From: Flavobacteriales bacterium UBA1531
GTDB taxonomy: Bacteria; Bacteroidota; Bacteroidia; Flavobacteriales_D; Sanyastnellaceae
Assembly (NCBI GenBank): GCA_002323795.1
Contig: DCPZ01000021.1
Span: 29,313-50,515 of the forward strand
Direction: 5' to 3'
DNA: 21,203 bases
Part shown: piece after piece, positions 7,967 to 14,607 of the stretch
How positions within the stretch are numbered: position 1 is the stretch's first letter
Layout: each line of letters opens with the position of its first letter
Translations under genes and position numbers: made by a program
The notes under the pieces: generated by a model
The model's database searches: none
Seen by the model: only the letters and a program-made list of their open reading frames with translations
Told to the model about the DNA's origin: nothing

Positions 7967-8482
7967 TCAAACTCCGATTCGAGTGCTTCGATTACCCAAT
8001 TCTACAATGCGCATGTCGTCCAAGTTTCCATTTCGAATTACAAAAGTTACAAGGGTTCTTTTTTGATGGAAGCCGTGTACGCCACATGCTCCAGGGTTGA
8101 GGTAGAGTCCGCCCCAACTATCGTCTCGTTTGATGAGCAACAGGTGGCTATGACCGCAAATAAATACGTCTGGTTTTGTTTGCATCAATTTCGTCCGAAC
8201 TCCTTTGGCATAACGCCCGGGTCGGCCGCCTATGTGAGTCATGAAAAAGGTAATCCCTTGGAGCTTCCAGGACAACTCCTCATCAAATTCTGCTCGCATT
8301 ACATGATCGTCGATATTGCCGTAAACAATGCGGGAACGATTTGGATTCAGAGCCTCAATGGCGTCTGTGACAGCGAAAGATCCGATGTCTCCGGCGTGCC
8401 AAATTTCATCGCAGTCCTTCAAATGGTAGTCCATTCTTTCGTCCCAATGGCTATGGTTGTCTGAGAGCAGTCCTATTTTCAA
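7967..8482 (-). CDS. YfcE/MJ0936-type metallophosphoesterase
   Basis: A 171-residue protein of the calcineurin-like phosphodiesterase superfamily. It has the full metal-ligand set of the YfcE/MJ0936 family: D8 and H10 in SDNH, D32 in GDIG, N56 in GNID, H83 in MTH, and H111/H113 in GHSH. Such enzymes hydrolyse phosphodiester bonds in vitro and are Mn-dependent, but physiological substrates are unclear. The start is TTG at 8482: the frame meets a TAA two codons upstream, and the next ATG is at residue 17, after the essential D8 and H10. It is cytoplasmic, with no signal peptide. It is divergent from the PorE-like gene across 72 bp and is the first gene of the minus-strand cluster leading to rho. 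Confidence 0.9.
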   Translation of the reverse strand: MKIGLLSDNHSHWDERMDYHLKDCDEIWHAGDIGSFAVTDAIEALNPNRSRIVYGNIDDHVMRAEFDEELSWKLQGITFFMTHIGGRPGRYAKGVRTKLMQTKPDVFICGHSHLLLIKRDDSWGGLYLNPGACGVHGFHQKRTLVTFVIRNGNLDDMRIVELGNRSTRIGV

Positions 8483-8554
8483 TGGTTAAGGCTTTTGAGG
8501 AACAATATATGTTTCGTTTATCTTGTCCTTGAATCCAAACGAATAAATGACAGC

Positions 8555-10480
8555 ATGTACCACCAAAACTACAAGGCGAAAATCATTCTTGTTCTTGGGT
8601 TCATTTTCTTTTTCATGGGAAGTCACTTAAATGCACAGTCAACTAAGAAAAGAGCATTGAAACGCTATGAACGGGCCACTTATCTGTATAGCCAGGGTAT
8701 GCATGAGGAAGCCTTGTTATTCTTGGATGAAGCCATTGACGTGGATGCCTCTTTTTTCGAAGCCTACATGCTTAAAAGCCAGATTTATGAAAAAAGCAAA
8801 GACTGGAAGCGTGCAGAGCAATCTGTGATTAAAGCTCTTGATGCACGACCTCAGAAAAGACAACAATGGCTGGAGTCCCTGGTGCGAGTCACCTTTCGAA
8901 GCGGAAATTACAACAAGGCATTTGAAGTGCTTCAGGAAGGCGATAAATTTGAAGATTGGTCCATGAAAGATCAGTTATTGGCCCAATCGGTTCATTATGC
9001 CAGAGAGGCTTTCAATGATCCTACCGTAATCCATCCAACAGTTCTTGATGGGAATGTCAATTCTGAAGAGTCTGAATATTACCCTGCTTTGTATGCCAGT
9101 GGAGATCGTATGATCTTCACGCGCGAAGTGGAATATCCGGGCAAACCTTTTGGCCAAGAAGATTTTTACGAAGCCGAACTCGTGGATGATGCTTGGCTAA
9201 TGGTGCGTTCGTTAAGTGAAATCAACACGATCCGAAACGAAGGCGCTCCGTCAATTCGGGGGGATGGTAGGATTCTGGTTTTTACAGCTTGCGCTGGCGT
9301 CGACGGTTCGTATGGAAACCGAGTGGGAGTGGGTTCATGTGATCTGTTTCAAAGTGTTTACGATGTCAAATCGGCACAATATGACGAAGCATCAAATCTG
9401 GTTGCATTGAATTCGTCAGGCTGGGAGAGTCAACCAGCACTTAGTGCTGACGGACAGAGTTTGTTCTTTGTACGTGCTTTTCGTTCCAAGCAAACGAACG
9501 AAGTTGTGCAGGATATTTATTTAACTGAAAGGAATGAATTCGGGGATTGGAGGAAAGCGATTCGTCTTCCCGATATCATCAATTCCAAAGGGAGAGAGGA
9601 GAATCCCTTTCTGCATCCAGATGGAGAGTCTTTGTTCTTCGCTTCAGACGGTTTGCCCGGAATGGGGGGGATGGACCTTTTTGTGAGCAGAAAACAATCC
9701 GATGGATCCTGGTCAGTTCCTGAGAACCTGGGTTATCCAATCAACACAGATGGTGACGAGAACAGCCTTCAAGTTTTTGGTGATGGTCGAAAGGCGATTT
9801 TTGCAACGGATCGAGAAAAAACAGGAAATCTTGACCTTTGGCAGTTTGAGTTGCCTGAAGCTGTCAGTGCAAACGCAGTAGCCCTTTGGACTGGAGCTGT
9901 TTTTGATTCCGAGTCAAAGAAACCAGTGGATGCAAAAGTGCGTGTTTTAGATGCCGATGGTGCAGTCTTGAGCGCACAACGCTCGAACCCAGACGATGGA
10001 CAATTTACGTTGTCATTTTCCAGTGACGAAAATGTCATCATTCAAGTCGAACATCCGGAATTTGCATTTTTCAGCACGATGTTGATTGGTGGAAAGGATT
10101 TGGATTCGTTTGTTTCTATCGCGCTTGATCGGCTTCAAGTAGGAATGACCATGACTTTGCGTGATGTGCGCTTTGAGAAGTCTTCGGCTAACTTGGAAAA
10201 TAGCTTTCAACCGGAATTGGAACAACTCGCCAAAACAATGTTGCAATCAGAGATTCGCATCAAAATTATTGGTCATACAGATTCCGATGGAACACTGGAA
10301 AATAATTTGAAATTGAGCAGCCTGCGCGCAGAATCCGTAGCTCATTTTTTGGAAGATCGCGGTGTCAATCGTTCGCGAATGGAGCTGAAAGGCCTTGGAG
10401 CAGCTGTTCCAATTGCATCGAATGAAACGGACATTGGGAAAGCGCTAAACCGCAGAACGGAGATTGTGGTAATCAATTGA
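8555..10480 (+). CDS. PorE-like TPR / beta-propeller / OmpA-domain protein
   Basis: A 641-residue secreted protein. After a signal peptide (hydrophobic residues 9-22, ending HLNAQ) come TPR-like helices (about 34-130). Next are PD40/WD40-like propeller blades (about 170-420) with repeated YPALYASGDRMIF, QPALSADGQSLFF and NPFLHPDGESLFF motifs. A carboxypeptidase-regulatory-like beta domain follows (about 440-510, GAVFDSESKKPVDAKV). The end is an OmpA peptidoglycan-binding domain (about 530-641) with GHTDSDG, NLKLSSLRAESV and LNRRTEIVV. This order of four domains is that of PorE (PG1058 in Porphyromonas), a T9SS component that binds peptidoglycan in the periplasm. Several paralogous OmpA/PD40 proteins occur in this phylum, so I give no symbol. 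The upstream frame is open to a TTG at 8495, but the ATG at 8555 precedes a normal signal peptide. Confidence 0.85.
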   Translation: MYHQNYKAKIILVLGFIFFFMGSHLNAQSTKKRALKRYERATYLYSQGMHEEALLFLDEAIDVDASFFEAYMLKSQIYEKSKDWKRAEQSVIKALDARPQKRQQWLESLVRVTFRSGNYNKAFEVLQEGDKFEDWSMKDQLLAQSVHYAREAFNDPTVIHPTVLDGNVNSEESEYYPALYASGDRMIFTREVEYPGKPFGQEDFYEAELVDDAWLMVRSLSEINTIRNEGAPSIRGDGRILVFTACAGVDGSYGNRVGVGSCDLFQSVYDVKSAQYDEASNLVALNSSGWESQPALSADGQSLFFVRAFRSKQTNEVVQDIYLTERNEFGDWRKAIRLPDIINSKGREENPFLHPDGESLFFASDGLPGMGGMDLFVSRKQSDGSWSVPENLGYPINTDGDENSLQVFGDGRKAIFATDREKTGNLDLWQFELPEAVSANAVALWTGAVFDSESKKPVDAKVRVLDADGAVLSAQRSNPDDGQFTLSFSSDENVIIQVEHPEFAFFSTMLIGGKDLDSFVSIALDRLQVGMTMTLRDVRFEKSSANLENSFQPELEQLAKTMLQSEIRIKIIGHTDSDGTLENNLKLSSLRAESVAHFLEDRGVNRSRMELKGLGAAVPIASNETDIGKALNRRTEIVVIN

Positions 10481-10489
10481 TGCAATCAA

Positions 10490-12556
10490 TCATCCAATGC
10501 GCCATCTCCAAGACAGCCAGAGCATCCGCGATGGTGCAGGGTTGAAATAGCGTCCCCCGTACGCATTGGTCTGAAACCAGCTTGAGTACTGCGCATCGAT
10601 TGCATTGCGCACTCCAAGTTGCCAAGTGCTTTGGTCGGATTTTAAAGAAACCCAGGCATCCAATCGCTGATGTGCCTGAGACCAGTCTTCTTTGCCATTG
10701 TGCAGTGGCATGCGGTCGTTCCAGTAGTGCATGACCCCCAACGCCCAACGGGAGGTGTGGTATGCAGCATGCAAGCTTGATCCGTGCAATGGAGTTCCGG
10801 GCAAAGTCTGTGCTACAGATTCGAAAGAATGACGATTCAAACTGGCCTGAGCTTGGAAAACCAACCAGTTTTTGTTGATGAGCGAAAACCTCGAATCGAA
10901 GTATGCTTCTATGCCTGACATCCTCAAGCCTTGAATGTTGTCGATGTAAATGCCGTCAGTATTTCCTGGAACCGATGCGATGGCATTTCCGACAATCTGA
11001 TGATACGCCTGAAGAGAATAGGAGAGTGTTTGTTCTTTTAATTTGGCTTTACCCTTCCAACCAAGTTCAAGAGCATTGGCTCTTTCAGGCAGCAGCGCGA
11101 GTGCTGTGTAGTTATCTGGGTCAACCAATTCGAAGGTCGTTGGGTGACTTGAAGCTTTTCCATACTGCAGAAACAACCTCCCTTGTTCGGCACATTCCAA
11201 TGAAAAACCAATGAATGGCAAAACCGAAAGATGCGTGTAATCTTCTTCGATGGGTGACGATGCTCCGGATTCAGTCGTGCCATCGCCGGTTGTGGAGCGA
11301 TTCATTAACTCCACAGCGAGTTGGGCATCAAATTGCCAATTGTCGTTTTCGAACCGGACACCTGAGCTTCCCCACCCGTTCATTGTAACGCTCTCAATTT
11401 GATAACGATATGCTCCATTCACAGCATTCAAATCGGATTCGATCAGCTCGAGATACTCACCGCGAAAGATGGCGGTCTTGTCCCACGTAAATTTGATGTC
11501 GTTTCTGAGCAATCGAGTCTGGGCCTCCCACAAGCGCAGTGATGCGAATTGCTCGGATTCTTCTTTAAAGCCATTGAAGAAAGCACTCGTCCCGAAAGGG
11601 TTTTCCTTTTCAGTGTGCTGAGCATATGCCCAGAGACCGCTTTGCCTGTCATTTTGAATTTGGGTTGAACCATATCCGATCCAAGTCCTAATCCGGTTGA
11701 CATGGGCATCATAAGCCTCTCCAGGAGAGCGACTGGGCTCAAGGGAAGCGTCATCTGCATTCAGTGATCCGGGGAGATCCCAAGCAGCATCCATCCAGCC
11801 AGTCCAAAGATGGGTGAGCTTGCCGCTTTCTTGCCTCTTTCGGCGATGAAGTTCCAATTGGGTTCTTCCGTTTGATTCATGCGTTCTTGCTCCAGGCGTT
11901 TCGTTTTTTAAACCGCGCACTGTCCATTCGATATTGTTCGAGACGTGCTGGTGCTGAAAACCTGTTTCGCTGCTGAAGTTGTCCAAGGAAAAGTCTTTCG
12001 CACCATTGGTCGCTAGTCTGGAATAGCCGGTAAGGTTTGAGCGGTTGCCACTCTGAAAATCACCCAATGATTTCCCAAGCAAGACACCGCCGTATCCGCT
12101 CCCGTATATCGCGCCGACAGGTCCTTTGAGGACCTCGAGCTTCGACATCCATTGAGGGTTCCACATGTCCAAGGGAGAGACTCCACTTGCGTTGGTCAAT
12201 ACAAAGCCGTCCATGAGCATGTGCACATTGCGCACAGCGAAAGGTGCTCGGATGCCACTGCTTCGGATTTGTAGACGTCTGGAGCCTCCGAATCCTCGGG
12301 TTTCCATGCGCACGCCGGGCAGGGCATTCAATGCGTCTTCCAAGTCAGGAGATCGACCGTTTTGAAGCGATTCAGAATCGAGGGAATGCACATTTCCACT
12401 GACCCGGTCTTCCGGAGTGGGGATGCGAAGGGATTGAACGGTTGCAACTTCAAAAGCTGTTGTATCCTTCAAGGTTCCGGAATCTTGTGACAAGGAAGTT
12501 TGTGGAACGGTCAGCGCAATGGCTACAGCAAGCTGGGCGCAAATAAATGAATTCAT
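10490..12556 (-). CDS. TonB-dependent outer-membrane receptor
   Basis: A 688-residue protein with a signal peptide (MNSFICAQLAVAIALTV, ending SLSQ). A possible TonB box follows at about residues 34-40 (FEVATV), then a plug domain (about 48-165). The plug has LEDALNALPGVRMETRG, RRLQIRSSGIR, LMDGF and LEVLKGPVGAIYGSG, the usual plug signatures. The rest is the beta barrel. No N-terminal carboxypeptidase-regulatory domain is present, so it is not a SusC/RagA type and looks more like siderophore, metal or cofactor receptors. The ligand cannot be read from the sequence. The protein ends SWRWRIG rather than with the common terminal Phe. The frame extends 45 codons upstream across the intergenic gap, but the ATG at 12556 starts the signal peptide. 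The gene follows the dehydrogenase-like gene after 56 bp and its stop faces the PorE-like stop across 9 bp. Confidence 0.92.
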   Translation of the reverse strand: MNSFICAQLAVAIALTVPQTSLSQDSGTLKDTTAFEVATVQSLRIPTPEDRVSGNVHSLDSESLQNGRSPDLEDALNALPGVRMETRGFGGSRRLQIRSSGIRAPFAVRNVHMLMDGFVLTNASGVSPLDMWNPQWMSKLEVLKGPVGAIYGSGYGGVLLGKSLGDFQSGNRSNLTGYSRLATNGAKDFSLDNFSSETGFQHQHVSNNIEWTVRGLKNETPGARTHESNGRTQLELHRRKRQESGKLTHLWTGWMDAAWDLPGSLNADDASLEPSRSPGEAYDAHVNRIRTWIGYGSTQIQNDRQSGLWAYAQHTEKENPFGTSAFFNGFKEESEQFASLRLWEAQTRLLRNDIKFTWDKTAIFRGEYLELIESDLNAVNGAYRYQIESVTMNGWGSSGVRFENDNWQFDAQLAVELMNRSTTGDGTTESGASSPIEEDYTHLSVLPFIGFSLECAEQGRLFLQYGKASSHPTTFELVDPDNYTALALLPERANALELGWKGKAKLKEQTLSYSLQAYHQIVGNAIASVPGNTDGIYIDNIQGLRMSGIEAYFDSRFSLINKNWLVFQAQASLNRHSFESVAQTLPGTPLHGSSLHAAYHTSRWALGVMHYWNDRMPLHNGKEDWSQAHQRLDAWVSLKSDQSTWQLGVRNAIDAQYSSWFQTNAYGGRYFNPAPSRMLWLSWRWRIG

Positions 12557-12612
12557 GGTTTGGAGTCGGTCAGGATTGGAAGCCGGTGATAACCCGCTCA
12601 AGAAGGAGAAGC

Positions 12613-14016
12613 TTAGTGTGCTACTTGGAAGGTAGCAGTTATTGTTCCCTGTGCGTGGATGGCTCGAATGAAATAGGAGCCCGCGGTCCAATTGGAAAGT
12701 TGCAATTTCATCGATGTGCTGTTTTCACGGAGCTTTCCATTCTCAATAAGCTGTCCGTTGTATGCATAGACCTCAAAAGAACCTTCGGACAATGGCATTC
12801 CCCAATTCAGTTGGATTTGATCGTTGGCAGGGTTTGGAAATGCATTGATCGTTGCGCCAAGTTGTATTTCATCAGATAAGGAAGAAGCGAATGATTCGTT
12901 GCGAAATTCTTTGATGATATTGGGGCCACTGCCAGGATACGAAGTGCCGTTGAATGCTACGTAAACTGCTCCTGTATAGGGGTTTACGGCAATATCTCTG
13001 ACGCGTTGGTTGAAGCTGGAAAAGTATTGCTCTTCATTTGTAACGCTCAATCCATCATCTGCGAGGTGCATGACGCTCAAGCGTTCATACTGACCACCGA
13101 GGCCTCCGAGTACAGCCATCAAGATTGAATTTTGCCATTCTGGAATGGCCTCGTGATTGTAGTATTCAATACCATTCACGGCAATGCATGGCGTCCATGC
13201 TTCAAGGGGTTCAATCACTTCGTTTTCAGCACAAAAAGCTTGCTCTCCGATGGTGTTGCAAAAACCTTCGACTTCGGGCCAACCGTAATTGCCACCTGCC
13301 GTAACAATGTTCAATTCATCGTTTGAGTTTTGTCCATGCTCTGAGCTGTAGACGATGCCATTGGCTCCAAGAGCAAGGCCTTGACTGTTGCGATTACCGA
13401 GGGTGTAGACATACGACCCATCGATTGGGTTGTCGTCTGGAACACTGCCATCAAGGTTCAGCCTCAATGTCTTGCCTTGCAGTGAGCCTTCCAATTGTGC
13501 AAGAGAAGAAGAGCCAACGTCTCCAGCGGTCATCAATAAGGTGTTGTCTGGTAAAACCAGCAGTCGACTTCCATTGTGAATCCCACCTGCTTGGATTGTC
13601 AATAAGATTTCTTCGTTGACCAATGCGGAACCATCCCAGTCAAAAACACTCAGATGTTCGTCTCCATTGAATGCACTTCCAGTGCAGTAGACCACAAATA
13701 CTTGGGGAGTATTCTCCCAATCGGGATGCATGGCCATGCCTAACATTCCAGGCTCACCACTTCCATTGCTGATGACATTCCGTTCCAAAACGACTGTGTA
13801 GTTGCCAGTTTCAGGATCAATTCTCATCACCTCACCTTTTCGAGAAGTCATCCAGATGTGATCATCATGTCCCCATAGTATTTCCCAAGGGAGCTGAACA
13901 CCGGTAACCAAGTTGTACTCCGTTAGCGTTGTGTTGCCGACTTCCCATGTGGTTTGGGCGAAAGTTCCAATTGTAAACAAGAGACAAGCGAAAAGAAGAG
14001 AGATAATACGTTTCAT
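12613..14016 (-). CDS. Secreted glucose/sorbosone dehydrogenase-like protein with T9SS sorting domain
   Basis: A 467-residue protein: signal peptide (1-20, ending GTFAQ), a six-bladed propeller of the GSDH (soluble PQQ sugar dehydrogenase / YliI-Asd) family, and a type A T9SS sorting domain from about residue 391 (INAFPNPANDQ). Family signatures include LPWEILWGHDDHIWMTSRKG (42-61), GGIHNGSRLLVLPDNTL with H147 at the catalytic His position, GKTLRLNLDGSVPDDNP (181-197), LGNRNSQG with R209, and SSEHGQNSNDELN (224-236). Known members oxidise aldose sugars with PQQ and calcium. Many Bacteroidota members have untested substrates, so enzyme activity is inferred. The sorting domain implies export to the cell surface. 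The TonB receptor follows in the same direction, and the small secreted protein gene diverges across 29 bp. Confidence 0.9.
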   Translation of the reverse strand: MKRIISLLFACLLFTIGTFAQTTWEVGNTTLTEYNLVTGVQLPWEILWGHDDHIWMTSRKGEVMRIDPETGNYTVVLERNVISNGSGEPGMLGMAMHPDWENTPQVFVVYCTGSAFNGDEHLSVFDWDGSALVNEEILLTIQAGGIHNGSRLLVLPDNTLLMTAGDVGSSSLAQLEGSLQGKTLRLNLDGSVPDDNPIDGSYVYTLGNRNSQGLALGANGIVYSSEHGQNSNDELNIVTAGGNYGWPEVEGFCNTIGEQAFCAENEVIEPLEAWTPCIAVNGIEYYNHEAIPEWQNSILMAVLGGLGGQYERLSVMHLADDGLSVTNEEQYFSSFNQRVRDIAVNPYTGAVYVAFNGTSYPGSGPNIIKEFRNESFASSLSDEIQLGATINAFPNPANDQIQLNWGMPLSEGSFEVYAYNGQLIENGKLRENSTSMKLQLSNWTAGSYFIRAIHAQGTITATFQVAH

Positions 14017-14045
14017 GGGTGGAATTTACGGCTGTAATTTGCCTT

Positions 14046-14597
14046 ATGTCAAACAATTTACCCATCGATTGTGCATGTTTGTCCTGGCGTGCATTTTTAA
14101 GTGCCGGTTTCGCCTTCATTTCGTTTTGGCCTGCACTGAAAGCGCAGCAGACACCAGATTGGATGTTTGTCCTTGAAGGATCCTACGTAGGACGGTATGA
14201 AGTGGCACTCGAGGACAGTGATGAAGTGCTCACTCGCGATGCCCGCTTGGATGGGTTGCGCAATGGCAAGGAGAATGGGTTTGTGCTTCAAGTATCAACA
14301 GAATCAGAGAATGGTTTCGAGAAGTCTGCTCAAATGTGGTCTTGGAACGATGAATTAAAAATGGTGGACATTGCATCTTTGTCCGATCGACAAGCGGAGA
14401 CATCTGCTTGGTTCGTGTCTTCAGTGGGATTGACTACCACATTGACTCGTGGATCATCTGATGCCAATAATGCTGTGATTGAGCGCTGGAGACTGGAGCG
14501 TCTTCCAGGACAATTGCGGTGGGATAAGAGCGTCAACATGGGCGATGGAACGTGGCTCTTTCGCTGGCGTTATGTTCTTGACGAGTTTGAGGATTAA
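14046..14597 (+). CDS. Small secreted protein of unknown function
   Basis: A 183-residue protein I do not recognise. The start chosen is ATG at 14046; an in-frame GTG at 14019 would overlap the likely promoter space of the divergent gene. Residues 18-37 are hydrophobic and end PALKAQQ, consistent with a signal peptide cleaved near residue 37. The mature part has alternating beta-like segments (LEGSYVGRYEVAL, NGFVLQVS, KSAQMWSWNDELKMV, SAWFVSSVGLTTTLTRG, LPGQLRWDKSVNMGDGTWLFRWRYVL), a pattern that could form a lipocalin- or calycin-like barrel. That is a guess from the strand pattern. No cysteine pairs, catalytic motif or sorting domain are seen. The start lies only 29 bp from that of the dehydrogenase-like gene, and the stop faces the amylase stop across 10 bp. 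Confidence 0.75.
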   Translation: MSNNLPIDCACLSWRAFLSAGFAFISFWPALKAQQTPDWMFVLEGSYVGRYEVALEDSDEVLTRDARLDGLRNGKENGFVLQVSTESENGFEKSAQMWSWNDELKMVDIASLSDRQAETSAWFVSSVGLTTTLTRGSSDANNAVIERWRLERLPGQLRWDKSVNMGDGTWLFRWRYVLDEFED

Positions 14598-14607
14598 CCA
14601 GATAAAT

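Noticed and set aside
8483..8554. Bacteroidota-type promoter (TTTG / TAnnTTTG) for the PorE-like gene
   Set aside because: TATGTTTC at 8508-8515 is a near match, but the upstream TTTG at 8494-8497 is only about 10 bp away instead of about 19-21.
10476..10490. Palindrome ATTGAT-gca-ATCAAT as a bidirectional terminator
   Set aside because: The stem is only 6 bp, A/T-rich, overlaps both stop codons and lacks a following T-tract.
12557..12691. 45-codon N-terminal extension of the TonB receptor
   Set aside because: It covers the intergenic gap and the end of the upstream gene and would bury the signal peptide.
14017..14060. Promoter boxes in the divergent region
   Set aside because: TAATTTG on the plus strand is one base short in spacing and too close to the ATG; ATTGTTTG on the minus strand departs from TAnnTTTG. 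Neither is firm enough to annotate.
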